Positions 10,400-21,945 of a stretch of DNA of 64,000 nt are shown here, piece by piece (position 1 is the stretch's first letter; each line of letters opens with the position of its first letter). The DNA is from Macrothele yani (lineage: Eukaryota > Arthropoda > Arachnida > Araneae > Macrothelidae). The notes beneath the pieces were generated by a model, which searched no databases, was not told the DNA's origin, and worked only from the letters and a program-made list of their open reading frames with translations. Location of the stretch: assembly GCA_039090855.1 (NCBI GenBank), contig CM076991.1, forward strand, positions 101,072,021 to 101,136,020, in the 5' to 3' direction. A program made the translations under genes and the position numbers.

Positions 10400-12504
10400 T
10401 TTAAAAACTATCTAAATGATATTATTATGTTGCTTTTCTATTTTACTCTGATGTTGTTTTACTTTATCATAAAGGATAAAAAAAAATGCTTGTACGCTGA
10501 GTTGCGCCTTTCCATAACCCCATGAGATCTTAACAAATCTATAGTTAACAGGTTTTTCACGAACACTTACATTCTGGAAGAAGCTGCTTGATGTACGTCG
10601 TTTTTTTGTAACGCGCGAAATGTGATTTCTTGAAATGTTAGTTACAGCTTCTCCATGAAAGCTCGCTTCAAAATATTTGGACTGATTTTGTTTTAAATAA
10701 AAATCTGCAGCACAGTGGCGTAGAGTTACGCCAAGATGACAGTAGATCTTTGCAATTTAAATTACAAAAGAGGGGGAGGGAGAGAGAGAGACGCGGAATC
10801 TGCACAGTGTAAATCTAACATAATAATAGAGAAATAGTCCTGAATTTTTTACACGCTCTCTGGTCTTAAATGGTATGACTAATCTTGACACGTGAAGACA
10901 TCTTTGTTCAACAACGCAAAAACGCGAAGCGAAGGGCTCTCTTCATCCTCAAGCAAGCAAAAATAGGAGGGAATGCATAGAAAAGATAAGTTTAACCAAC
11001 TCTTAAGCCCAGGCCGGAATACCAAAGTGTCAACAAAGGAATTTGGCGATGAAATAGGCTTGGTAAGGCAGATAATAAAAGTTCTTTTATCTCCCTACTT
11101 TACACTAGAATGTCTTTCGTTTCCCGCGCGTGCTCGGAAAATAAAAATTCTTCCCGACAACGCATCTCGATTCTGATGTTTTGCATATAAACGAGGTTTT
11201 CCCGTTTCTCCTCTCATACGATGTAACGATTACTCTGAATCTTCGAGTGTCTACCTTCAAAGAAACGTGAGGAGAGGGGGAGGGGGTCTAAATTAAGACC
11301 ACTAGGAAATCTTTCCTCTTAAGGTCATTACAAGAGATGACAGAAAAGTTCCAGCCTTCACGGTGACGATCAAAGATTTGTAACCTCACCAGCGTCTCTG
11401 AATAAAATAGCGGGAGAGAAAACTGGTGTGAATAATTTTCCCGTCACGAATTCTCCCTTTCCTATTATCCTTTTTTAGAGGGATGAAGATGGGATGTTTC
11501 CTCTGCCGTCATTTACTGCGAGCGTCATTGGAAAGAAGTTTTTTGTTCATTTATAACTCAACCCCGACAGAATATGAAAGCGAGGAAGGTCGCTCGCATC
11601 TTCGACGGGGAGTCCGATGACAAGAATATAGGTAGAACAAATCAGCAAAGAAAGGGAGAAAAGTTCACGTTGTACGAAGGTTATCAATGTTGCTTTTACT
11701 GCGGAGGATCTGAGCTCGTAAACCAGCCTCGTTAAGACGCTCCATTTTCGTGTTTCCCAGGCCTATTTGTTCAAAGCGACATCTTACTACGCTTTCTGGG
11801 ACCCAATGCCTTCAGGTTGACCGATCTTCTTAACCGATATTCTGTCTTTTCTTTCTGCGAGGCGTCGTCGTAAAAGTGGGAAAACGCCTCCGGCTAGAGT
11901 GCTAAAGGTGCGTGGGATCAAGCATATCGACTAGGGAGGAACTCCATAAAAATCTTTTGACTTACTAAGCGGTGGAAACGAGGGTCGTTTTGGATTTCCG
12001 CGCACCACACGGTATCCAATCCTTTCAGCTCTGATAACAAGAGCACTTTGCATGAGGAAAAGAACGGCTGGGATGTCTTACTCTGGGCATACAAAGTTTT
12101 TTTTTTTCTTGCCGAGTTGACAGAGCACTTGATTAAGCTTGACAACGCCAAAAAATCTGATGCGCGAAGTTTGCTACACATTGAAAGTATTTTTATCTAC
12201 ATTCGCTTCGTTTCTATAAAAAAAAAAAAAATTAGAAATTTCGCTCGGGCTCTACAATTTTTCTTTCATCGAGCGAAATGCGCTTTGGAAAGTAATACAA
12301 AGTTGCAAAAACATATTAAGAAAGGGAGCAACCCCTATGTAATGTCATCAGGGCAAAAATTGTGCCAACCTCGTGACAAGTTTATTAGGCATTTCCAAAA
12401 ACATGAGCAAAAAATGCTGAGTGCGATCAGGAGCGCACCTAGAAATTCGGAATGGGGGGGGGAGTCTAGCTCTGCAAGTAAAAATGCTCATGCATTTGTT
12501 TTTA
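10400..12504. other. unannotated intronic-type DNA
   Basis: About 2.1 kb with no recognised domain or RNA. A short GA tract lies at about 10767-10790. The longest open frame (12048-12665) becomes meaningful only at its end, where it enters the RTE tail. Confidence 0.4.
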
Positions 12505-12687
12505 CGCGACGGGACAGGAAAAGACCCAGAAGAAGACCACATGGGAGATGGGTGGATGAAATTCGAAAGTATGCAGGGGTGACATGGAGGAGACTGGCAC
12601 AAGACAGACCGTTGTGGAGGAAACTTGGGGAGACCTTCGTCCAGCAGTGGATTGATAATGGTTGACAATGATGATGATGATGATGAT
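12505..12687 (+). pseudogene. 3' end of an RTE-type non-LTR retrotransposon
   Basis: Encodes the C-terminal tail RDRKRPRRRPHGRWVDEIRK, then GVTWRRLAQDRPLWRKLGET and QQWIDNG followed by a stop at 12663-12665. A short trinucleotide run (ATG)n at 12667-12687 follows immediately. The same tail and microsatellite end occur at 54480-54667 and 35391-35503. A 5'-truncated copy with a simple-repeat 3' end is typical of RTE elements. Confidence 0.75.
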
Positions 12688-13120
12688 TCATGAGTTATCC
12701 AGCTGCAAATGGTGTTTTCATTATTGTTTTTACTTTTAATAAAAATACATATTTCAGAAAAGGAGTTAACCACACATGCAACTATTTTATCTATTGCTAT
12801 ATTGTAGCTTCAGGGAATGTAATTTAGAACAAATTCTATAACACGTGATTTCAGCAATTATTAAAATTGAAATTCACCAATTAAGAAAATTGTAGAACAG
12901 TTAGAGGGTTAGGAATCTCTCGTGTCGGAATCGTATTACAAAATGCTTGGTCTCACGGGGGTGGGAGTGGGGGTACGGACGCGGGGACCCCGCTTGGATG
13001 CCCCCCTATGCGCGATGATTCTTCCCACGATTCGTTAATGGAGAGGAAACTGTCCTGAATAAAATGCTGTTTTGTTTACGATCCCCGAGATGAAAACAAA
13101 AGGCTCTGTGTGGCTGAGCT
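12688..13120. other. unannotated DNA
   Basis: No gene seen; includes a G-rich patch near 12955-12980. Confidence 0.4.
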
Positions 13121-13580
13121 TGTGGAAACAGGAATTTGTCGAAACTGTGCCTCCTCGCTCCGGAGTGAGTTGTTCTTACCGACCGAACTACATCGACGGA
13201 ATGTATAGCTGCATATTTGTCGTCATATTTGTCGTCTTCAACGGTGCTTCACCTCTGTTCTTCGTCACATCATCTCCTTCTTAATTTCTTTCTTTTTCTG
13301 CTTTGAAGCGTAGAAGACATTTTTTTCATTAATTCATTCCGGACGATGTGAGGAACAAATATCACACATTTCTCGAAGAACCCAACGACCAGTAGGTCCA
13401 TTTTTACGTTCGGCCGCCAATGTGGAAACAGGAATTTGTCGGTGACGAAGATCGAAATCGCGTCTCGTCGCTCCCTAGTGAGATGCTCTAACCGACTCCG
13501 CTAAACCAACGGAACGTATGGCTGTAGATTTGTTGGCTCGACACGTGATTCACCCCTGTAGTACGTCACAAGCTGCAAAA
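13121..13580 (-). repeat. tandemly duplicated tRNA-like SINE, family E
   Basis: Two units start with TGTGGAAACAGGAATTTGTC at 13121 and 13421, exactly 300 bp apart. Each carries a reverse-strand tRNA-like segment (13199-13138, degenerate; 13511-13438, better, 5' GTTGGTTTAGCGGAGTCGGT) related to 4579-4650. Direct duplication of a SINE and its flank, followed by divergence. Confidence 0.5.
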
Positions 13581-13668
13581 TATTCAATTGCAAAGTTCGC
13601 ACAGAAAAATCACGCGTAAAAATCACAATGAACACTTTTTTTTTTTTTTTTTTTCGGGTGTTGGACAG

Positions 13669-13794
13669 CTGCAATCAAGAGATATCCAACTCCTCTCCAT
13701 CCCACCTCAGGAGCTGCTCCCTGGTGACAGATCACTGAACTCAGAGACTACCGCAAAGTCTTTTCCACTGCTGGAAAATTGTGCTTACAGAACT
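13669..13794 (+). other. possible exon with splice-like borders
   Basis: A 19-T tract and GGGTGTTGGACAG acceptor-like sequence precede a 126-bp segment (42 codons, open) that ends at a strong donor, ACT|GTAAGTACG. The encoded peptide (QSRDIQLLSIPPQELLPGDR and onward) is not recognised. It lies on the strand opposite the plexin. It may be a chance arrangement. Confidence 0.2.
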
Positions 13795-14083
13795 GTAAGT
13801 ACGTGTGGGTATGTATATACCTTATACAGTATAATGTTTATGACATAAATTTTACACACAACTTGGATTTCTACCTGGCAAAGACGACAATCTATTAACG
13901 TTACCCAAAGGATGCTACGTGGAGTTTGATTATTCACACCCTAAGTTGTTGTTTTTTCTATCGTTTTTATTTTTATTTATTTATTTTTATTTTTGTCTCT
14001 TTTTTAATCAGTTTTAATGGCCGTTCCAAACTATCGCCTGTTGCATTTAACTTAACACTTATTTGATATGATTTGACGGGACA

Positions 14084-14258
14084 GCAATTTTGGTCACGGT
14101 TGTGACACAAATCGAGAGAGAGAGAGAGAGATTTTGGTCACGGTTTTGACACAAATCGAGAGAGAGAGAGAGAGAGAGAGACATTTTGGTCACGGTTGTG
14201 ACACAAATCGAGAGAGAGAGAGAGAGAGAGAGAGATTTTGGTCACGGTTGTGACACAA

Positions 14259-14293
<35 letters not shown>

Positions 14294-14790
14294 GGTCACG
14301 GTTTTGACACAAATCGAGAGAGAGAGAGATTTTGGTCACGGTTGTGACACAAATCGAGAGAGAGAGAGAGATTTTGGTCACGGTTGTGACACAAATCGAG
14401 AGAGAGAGAGAGATTTTGGTCACGGTTGTGACACAAATCGAGAGAGAGAGAGATTTTGGTCACGGTTGTGACACAAATCGAGAGAGAGAGAGAGAGAGAT
14501 TTTGGTCACGGTTTTGACACAAATCGAGAGAGAGAGAGATTTTGGTCACGGTTGTGACACAAATCGAGAGAGAGAGAGAGATTTTGGTCACGGTTGTGAC
14601 ACAAATCGAGAGAGAGAGAGATTTTGGTCACGGTTGTGACACAAATCGAGAGAGAGAGAGAGAGAGATTTTGGTCACGGTTTTGACACAAATCGAGAGAG
14701 AGAGAGAGAGAGATTTTGGTCACGGTTGTGACACAAATCGAGAGAGAGAGAGAGAGAGAGATTTTGATAACGGTTGTGACACAAATCAGA
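14084..14790. repeat. satellite of about 16 units with expanding GA tracts
   Basis: Each unit is the core TTTTGGTCACGGTTGTGACA plus CAAATC, followed by a GA run of variable length, giving units of about 40-55 bp. The core contains the inverted repeat GTCAC-GGTT-GTGAC. A subset reads GTTTTGACAC, which breaks the palindrome. Confidence 0.9.
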
Positions 14791-15089
14791 TTGTAAAATA
14801 TCCGAAGCACTAGTGTCCACATACAATTTTGTTAAGCATTTGCTTATTGTACAACGTCACTTCCATCCTGTCCCTATTTCTCGATCTTTATAGAATTTGT
14901 GTCCTGAATGTATCAACAGGTTTTTACCTTTTTAGCTCTACATAAACTCCGTGCTACCTCTCTAACAGCTGTCAGGGAGTCTGTACAGCACCGTCCAGCA
15001 AAATGCTTCTTATGCCGGAAGCTCCCTGTTCCACCTACTGGTTTCCACTTTAGTAAGCAGGTCACACGCAGTTCCTATATGTCTTTTTA

Positions 15090-15215
15090 AGATACGGTCT
15101 ATGTCTCTGATCCATAAGTAAGAACTGGAAGGGCACACTTATTAAACACTTTTCTTTCACGACGTAATGGTAAAATGCTCTTGAAAATTCCACTGTTTAC
15201 TCAAAATAGTAGAAC
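15090..15215 (-). pseudogene. RTE-type reverse transcriptase fragment
   Basis: The reverse strand encodes a decayed segment resembling the post-RT region of 54170-54290: IFKSILPLRRERKVFNKCAL then PVLTYGSET. Only this patch survives; frames shift on both sides. Confidence 0.6.
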
Positions 15216-15285
15216 TATACTAGTAATCCGAATTTATCGGCGTAGAACACCTGGGTTCTACTCCCTACATACTAAATGTTTCCTA

Positions 15286-15773
15286 TCAACTCAACAACGA
15301 GCTCACAAGGATGAACTTCGGTGTCGGCATAAGATCTCCACCAGTCGGGCTGCTTAGAAAAGTCTCTCTCACTCTTTCAACGTTCTCTGCAGATACGCCT
15401 GGTTGCCCTGGACTTTTTCCTTTACAAAGACATCCAGTGTCCTCGAACTGATGATACCACCTGCGAATACTCTGAGCCGTCGGTGGATTAATTTGGTACT
15501 TTCTACGAAATTCACTCTGAACGGTGATTATCGACTGGTATCGTGCAAACAGGCGAGAGCACACAAAAAGCTTTCAGCTGACTAGACACCATTTTCACTT
15601 CTTCGCCAAAAGAGCTTCATAAACGACACACTAGCGCCATCTATTGTGCATAATCTAAAACTTAGCCATTTTTCATGTATATTGATGTATTACTTATCAT
15701 TCTGTGTTGTTAATTTTTCGAAATATAAATTTTTGAAATCGGACGATTCTTTCTGAATAACCCTGTATACTAG
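15286..15773 (-). pseudogene. DUF4817-type helix-turn-helix transposase relic
   Basis: The reverse strand from about 15564 encodes VQSEFRRKYQINPPTAQSIR, RWYHQFEDTGCLCKGKSPG and NVERVRETFLSSP. This is the N-terminal HTH widespread in arthropod DNA transposons (family assigned from motif memory). The upstream side ends near 15773 in TACAGGGTTATTCAGAAAGA, a plausible terminal inverted repeat. No catalytic domain follows, so it is truncated. Confidence 0.7.
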
Positions 15774-15785
15774 GGTGGAGCGAAA

Positions 15786-16356
15786 AAAACTAAAATTGCA
15801 TAAGCGGAAACGGGTACCCATCAATAGTTGTGTATCAGGCCCACTAACATTTCTGTGATTTTTTTTTTTTATTTTTTTTTTGGAAGTCGTCTTCAGTCGT
15901 CTTCAGTCTCCTACGAGTTAAATTTAATAAACAGTTTGTTTTAAAGTTTTAATAATAATTCAATCCTATTTCGACGCTTTAAGTTACGGAAGTATTATAC
16001 ATTTGAAACGTACACAATCCCTCCACAAATTACGAAAATATGCAAAAAATCTGATATTTTGACCCAAATACGCAAAATGAAGATGTAAAAACTAACAGTA
16101 GGGAAACATTTATATTGTTTTCAAGGTCTTTCTCCAGCATTTTATCACTACCCAAAAACTGTTTATCAAATTTAACTTGTAGGAAAAAAATGTTGAAAAA
16201 TCTTAAATTTTAGCAAACATTTCTAACTTTAGGCCCGATGTGCAGACTGAAGACGACTTCCAAAAAAAAAAAAAAAAATTATTCACAGAAATGTTAGTGG
16301 GCATAATACACAACTATTGATGGGTACCCATTTCCGCTTATGCAATTTTAGTTTTA
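15786..16356. mobile_element. foldback element with about 130-bp inverted termini
   Basis: Left arm 15786-15917 and right arm 16231-16356 are inverted copies (AACTAAAATTGCATAAGCGG, later CCATCAATAGTTGTGTAT, CCCACTAACATTTCTGTG and GGAAGTCGTCTTCAGTC). The left arm carries an extra copy of GTCGTCTTCA. The interior is AT-rich and non-coding. The outer left end reads AGGGTGGAGCGAAAAAAACT. Confidence 0.85.
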
Positions 16357-16360
16357 TTTA

Positions 16361-16591
16361 GAGGGGCGTATTTAGAGGTAGGACCAAGCCCCTCCTCTCG
16401 AAGTTAAAATGCGACTTACATTGGAAAAAATGCTTTCATTTAATAAAAAGCACCAACTTACAATAGAAAATAACGCTTTAATTTTTTCTTCTATTTTATA
16501 TTAACTTTTATTTTGCCCTGATGGATTTCAGAAACTTCCATTTTCGGCTGGCCTTCCCTACCTCGAAAAAAAAAATCTATATACATTCCTG
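16361..16591. mobile_element. hAT-like MITE, copy 1
   Basis: Same family as 61163-61408 (best copy) and 30803-31030. The left end GAGGGGCGTATTTAGAGG and right end TATATACATTCCTG are imperfect inverted termini; the interior is AT-rich (AACTTTTATTTTGCCCTGAT). It abuts the right arm of the foldback element. Confidence 0.65.
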
Positions 16592-16657
16592 TTAAGAAAA
16601 ATATTGACAAGTCTCCTGTTCTGAACGAGGTAGGTGCCATCCCACTAAAAATATCCA

Positions 16658-16768
16658 GACGGCTCCAAGAGATATCACGTTGGAATAACCAAGCGTTCGT
16701 TTGGAATTAGACTCAACGAACATAAAAGAAACACAAGGGACGGAAAAGCAACTTGCCCAGAAAAGTGA
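16658..16768 (+). pseudogene. possible Penelope-like GIY-YIG fragment
   Basis: 36 codons with no internal stop: DGSKRYHVGITKRSFGIRLN then EHKRNTRDGKATCPEK and a stop. The Y-x-G-x-T-x-R-S-x-x-x-R-L-x-E-H-K pattern resembles the GIY-YIG nuclease end of Penelope-like elements. Short, so the assignment is tentative. Confidence 0.4.
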
Positions 16769-17457
16769 AGTTCAAGCCCTCCGATCCTATGTGGGATGAC
16801 GTAAAGAAACTAGCTTCCTACTCCACGCCTAAATCTACTGCCATTACCGAAATCTTAAAAATCCTTACCAATAGCAAGGCTTGCAATGATAGCGTCTCTC
16901 TAGAATTACCACGAGTTTGCAACCTGTTCATCAAATAATGCTTCGGTTTCTCCCACGGTAACACGTGCCCAAACAACATAGCGCCTCGTTTTCTGTGAAT
17001 GAATAATTACATTCACATCTGTTCATTTTATTGTCTAGTCAAGTCACCGCGTTCCAATTGTTGAAGTATTCTATTACTCAGCTTGTTGTCTGCCTTACTT
17101 AAAAAAGGCGATGTGCGAATTAGAAACTTTGATTTCTATTCTACGCCAATAAATTCGAATTACCAGTATAGTTATACTATTTTGAGTCTAGTTGGTGTAC
17201 AGTTCCTGTTTATTAATCCACTGTTCACACTCCAGTCAGGTGTTATGCGCCTATTAATTTTTTCTGCGACGTGGCCCAGCTTGACACCTGTTTGTTGTCA
17301 AAGGTAGATGCACACATCGGTTACTTCTAAATTTGCCCCATCAACGTCTAAATCTTTAATTTACAGCGGTTCTATAATAAAACTGTCAAATGATCAGCGT
17401 CAGAAGAAATTCTACGTCCCTCGGTTGATAAATAAATTCAGTCAATCCTTTGGAAGC

Positions 17458-17496
<39 letters not shown>

Positions 17497-17691
17497 AATT
17501 TGAGCAAACAAACTGTGGTTATTATTTCGTTTATAACGGCCATTGTCCGGTAAGTTATCTTTCGCAGGTTCTGGCGCAAAAATTACCATAAAAGGGACAA
17601 TATCTACGTAGCTGAAAACACCAGCAAGCAAGACATTTTTCAAAAAGCAGTCAATTCATAACGTTGTATCCGGAAATGTTCCTGGAGTGAC
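16769..17691. other. unannotated DNA
   Basis: No gene seen; a (CT)n run lies at 17461-17491. Confidence 0.4.
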
Positions 17692-17921
17692 TTTTTTTTT
17701 TTTTTTTTTTTGGTTGGAGGTTTAACGACGACCGTAAGCATCGCAATGGGCTATAAGCAGTCGCCCGTCCCTAATTTAGGGCCACTGGTTTCAGGGAAGG
17801 GAGACAGCCAGTGCCGCAAGACAAAACACAACATCCATGCCTCACCGGGATTCGAATCCGGACCCCTTTCGGACGAACTATCAAAAGCCATCGCTTAGAC
17901 CACGGCGCCACCGGGGGTGGC
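17692..17921 (-). repeat. tRNA-derived SINE, family A
   Basis: Poly-T at the left, the conserved 3' body, and a tRNA-like head at the right, where the reverse strand begins GCCACCCCCGGTGGCGCCGT. Full length, slightly diverged. Confidence 0.85.
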
Positions 17922-19167
17922 ACGGTGTGGCTTTTCAAGTCTTGAAATGAAAGATTACTGAACTTCCAACAAATGACGCTAAAGTAGCAACAGGTCTTTT
18001 CAAACTGAAGCAGTGTTTACATTTTCGGGAGAGGAGTGTGTCGAGAAATCCCTATGATGTATGCGGAGCAATTCCAAGCATACGTTACGAGATGAGTGAA
18101 TGGACTATCGACGGATCACATGGCTGGGATGTATATTCTCTATGTTAAGGAGCACCGGCATCTTGCATCAGGTCTTGGGGCGGTGCGAAAAGGGTCTTCG
18201 TACGCCGAGAGGTCAGCTGGTACGGGGATGGAGCTGATCTTTCCCAGAGAGCTGATAAATGAGGCAACGGATAATTACACGTGCCAGGCTCTCACGTGAG
18301 ACGGGGATTAATGGAGTGTGCATAGTTCGCCGTTCCATGAGTCGTATAATTATTTCGTTATACAGCCGGCTCGTTTGCTTATGCAAATTATATATTGTTG
18401 CAATTATGCGTGGTTTAGTACAGGAAGGAGAGGACTAAGAGAGAGGGTGGCGAGGAGAGGGAGAGAGAGAGAGAGAGACCAAAAGCCAGAGCAGAACGAT
18501 CGAACCGCATAAAAGGCAAAATTTGCTGAGAACAAGCCTTACCTCGTTATTGCTTAATTGCGGTGGGGAGGATGCGTTTTGGGCGTCTTGAGGGAGGGGG
18601 GAGATGAAACTACAGCACTTTTAATCATGTAAGTCGTGTAATCTGGGGGCGCGAAAGATATGGACATCAGATCGCAACAAAAATATTCTGAAAGATAATG
18701 ACTCGCGACCACACTGTGGGCCTAGAACGCGTATAACGTCGTTTCCCATATATACCCTTATTTTAATAATCTGTCCTCTTGTATTATAATCTGTGTCCAA
18801 CTTTGAAAGGATTAGAGAAAAGCCTTCACGTCTGAAATATCGTGTATGCGCAACGAGGCGATTGCTGAGACTTGTCACAAAGGAAGAACAGTAAACAAAG
18901 AAAACCTCGTTCTGTGATACATCACGTTGAGAAAATGCCGGCGTGGATTTTGCTCGTCAGAAAATATTGCCATAGCGATTTATGAGTTTCTGAAAACACG
19001 ACGTGTTGTTGTGATTACGGTTTAAAGCCGTTTTTGATTTTTATCTGTGAATCGCTTGCGCATTTAATGAAATTCAATGCTCTTCAAGTGATTTTGAAAT
19101 CCAATTTATACATTAAATTTATTATTTGATGTATAAAATAGAGAGGTTTTTTTAATAGAGTTTTTGT
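17922..19167. other. unannotated DNA
   Basis: No recognised gene or element. A 67-codon frame at 18096-18299 has no recognised motif. Short GA tract at 18457-18478. Confidence 0.4.
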
Positions 19168-19306
19168 TGGCCCCCGTAGTGTAAGGCTAACGCGCTCGGC
19201 TAGATATCGAGAGATCTGGGATTCGATTCTCCAGCGGTGGCCGAATAACAATTTTTAGGTTGCTATTTGTTGCTCAAACGTGGAAGAGCGATGTCTTTGT
19301 TTATTC
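19168..19306 (+). repeat. tRNA-derived SINE, family C tail with a second tRNA head
   Basis: Head GGCCCCCGTAGTGTAAGGCT with B box GATTCGATTC, then AACAATTTTTAGGTTGCTAT and AAACGTGGAAGAGCGATG. The tail matches family C at 444-1114 but the head differs. A related copy lies at 46487-46640. Confidence 0.6.
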
Positions 19307-19708
19307 ACTGACGCCACGTAATTGGAGGATTTTCACAGGGTTAAAACCACTGGTAATCGGCACGTTTCTTTCTACCTTTCACTAAGGGCTATTCACTGAA
19401 GAGCATCTGAAGTGCTTCATGTGGGTTTGTTAAAAGAACCGGCATAACAGTTGTGAATGTTGTAGACGTAAACAAATACCAATAATTAGCAATAATACAG
19501 AGCTTGCATAAAAACTGGATATTTTTATAAAAAAATGTGCAAAACTGAGTTCGACTTGACACGAGTCCCCCCCCCCCAAAAAAAACGACAGTCCTTGTAG
19601 TAACCATAGCAACCGGCCACACCTGTTTATCACGCATGCGTCGTCAGTAGTGCTCAGTTTAATGAGAGTTGTTTCGTGAACCCCTAACAAGTGTTTTCGC
19701 GCTGCGAT

Positions 19709-20418
19709 TTTTCGAAAAAATGGATGTGAACGCGAAACTAAGATGCGCCCTTAAATTGTGCTGTCTACTTCAGAAGTCTGTCGGAGAGACATTCAGTCTT
19801 ATACAAGAGACTTATAAAGATGAATGTCCAGGAAAATCAACAATTTACAGATGTCATGAAGAATTTATGGATGGCCGTGAGTCAGTTCGCGCATGGAGGA
19901 AGACCTTCAACGAGTGCTACAGAGGCAAACATCAATACAACAGGTGCCATTGTATGGGAAGGCAGACGCCTATCAATTAGAGATATAGAACATATGGTTC
20001 ACATTTCAAAATCATCAATTCACAGACTTTTAACCGAGCATTTGGACATGAACTGAATTTGTTCAACTTGGGTTCCCCATTTCTTTTCATGTGTGGCCCA
20101 ATGCGAGGCCGGACATGGCCAGCTCTGTCGTTTCTTATTTGGAGAAAATGAATATTAAGCTGATGCCCCAGCGTTCATATAGTCGCTATTTCTTACCACG
20201 TGACTTCTAGTTCTTCCTCACTTAAAAAAACAGACATTCCTGGGACGCCAATTTGAGTCTGATCAATAACTTATTACGTCTGCTCAGGAGTGCTTCAACA
20301 GCATTTCGGAAGAAGAATTTCAAAAGACATTCAAAAAGTGGCAGGAACGTTGCAACACGTGCATCCGATGGAACGGACAGTATTCCGGAAAAGATGACCA
20401 CTTCCCTGACAATTTAGG
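19709..20418 (+). pseudogene. mariner-like transposase relic, internally deleted
   Basis: The N-terminal half, with one frameshift, reads KLRCALKLCCLLQKSVGETF and STIYRCHEEFMDGRESV, then HGGRPSTSATEANI and SSIHRLLTEHLD. After a gap the C-terminal part follows in broken frames: VVSYLEKMNIKLMP-like, PRDF, then SISEEEFQKTFKKWQERCNT. The central catalytic region with the first two Asp is missing. This matches the mariner order of HTH, RPG-S-S linker, then DD34D core (known family layout). Confidence 0.75.
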
Positions 20419-20589
20419 TACGCATAACTTTTTTTAAAAACTTTTTGAGTTGTTTTGGTACAACCACTGTAATAACCCCGAACACCAAATCGTCTGGTCT
20501 CGAGCTAAATACAGGTCTCGCCAGATTATGTTTCCAGCTTTCATCAGTTTCTGGTGTTTGACCGTTCTTACCGCAACGAATTCAACCCA

Positions 20590-20885
20590 TGCTTTTATTC
20601 TATCTATCTACCTGTATAATCTCCCATTTTCTATCTACCTATGCTACTTTCTCATTCTGTCAACGCTCTCTCAATGTCCATCTAACAGAAATCTCACTTT
20701 CTGTCTACACAATGCTACTTACTCATTTTGTTTATGTATTTACACTCTCTCATCTTCCATCTGTCTATCTAAATTCTTTCATTTTCTATCTATCTATGGA
20801 AATTCCTGTTTCTCTCATTCTTCCTACACTCCACACTTTCCATCTATCTATGTATCGTTATTCTATCTATCTATCTATTGACATT
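20590..20885. repeat. degenerate (TCTA)n-rich repeat
   Basis: Interspersed TCTATCTA and CTCATTTTCTATC runs with loose internal periodicity. Reads as low-complexity peptides in any frame; not coding. Confidence 0.8.
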
Positions 20886-21464
20886 AATTAGCAAGTTAAG
20901 CAAGCAGAGTGTTCGAATTTCAGGTAAGCAATTAAGAAATAACTTCTTTATGAGTGAATGATATCTTTTACAGACTTCTACTCCACTCTGAAGCAACCCA
21001 GTTCCTTTTCCGAACACCTCCGAAACGGGACCAACTTTTGTCCTAAAAGTAAGGAGACATCACAGCGTTCTAAACACCGAACACAAATGAGGGACGGTCA
21101 GTTACGGGCACTTGTTGTTGCTCACGGCAATACTATACGTATGTACGCTATTCTCCGACATGGAATCGAAAACTTCGTTTTTACCAATTTCTTTTCATAG
21201 ACGCTGTTTCTCCAACATGCAATGGTAAATTTCGTTACTACTTTCTACTGCAAATTTCCGCTGTTTATAATGAAAATTCCCAACAGTTTTCCTACTTTCA
21301 CTGCATACACACTCACGCATACAGAAGTTCTACAGAAAAATTAGCAATCAGAATTAGTGCTATCGCGAAAATTTCTGTAGTACCTCCCAAGAACAAGAAG
21401 TTAGCAAAATCATGCAACGTATTGATTATGATACGCTTTCCAACATACCAGAAATCATTACTCA
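20886..21464. other. unannotated DNA
   Basis: No gene or recognised repeat. Confidence 0.4.
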
Positions 21465-21945
21465 AATTATGAGGATAATGGCTGTGGAATAAATCTCGCT
21501 CCTGTGTCCTGACCTTTGACCCCATTACGATGATATTAAGCAGAATTGGTTCAGGATACCTCTGGAACAACATACTAAAGTTTTGTCGTAATAGAAACAT
21601 TTTTAGCAAAGTTATGAAGATAGTGGCTATGGAATAAATTTCGCTCCTGTGCCCTGACCTACCCCATTTCGATGATATTAAACAGAACCGGTTCAGTATA
21701 CCTCCGGAACAGCGGGATAAAGTTTTGTCGCAATCGAAGCATTTTCACGTAAGTTATGACGCATAAGGGCGATGGAATGGATCCCGCTCCTATGTCCTGA
21801 ACTTTGACCGCATTTTGCCTATTTTCAATACGTTTCGTTCCCAGGTTGTCCCCTACCACATACTAAAATTTCATCGTAATCGAACCATTTTTTCGAGAGT
21901 TATCGTGCGGACAGGCAGACAGACGGACAATGCTGGAGCATTTAC
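21465..21945. repeat. 144-bp tandem repeat, about 3.3 units
   Basis: GAATAAATCTCGCTCCTGTG and its variants recur at 21488, 21632 and 21776. Units also share CGATGATATTAA and AAAGTTTTGTCGTAAT. The last unit ends in CGGACAGGCAGACAGACGG. Confidence 0.85.

Noticed and set aside
12048..12665. 205-codon open frame
   Set aside because: Only its last 54 or so codons are meaningful (RTE tail); the upstream part is a chance extension with A-run low complexity.
14190..14517. Overlapping open frames of repeated Ser-Leu or Arg-Glu
   Set aside because: They arise from GA/CT runs without stop codons in a satellite.
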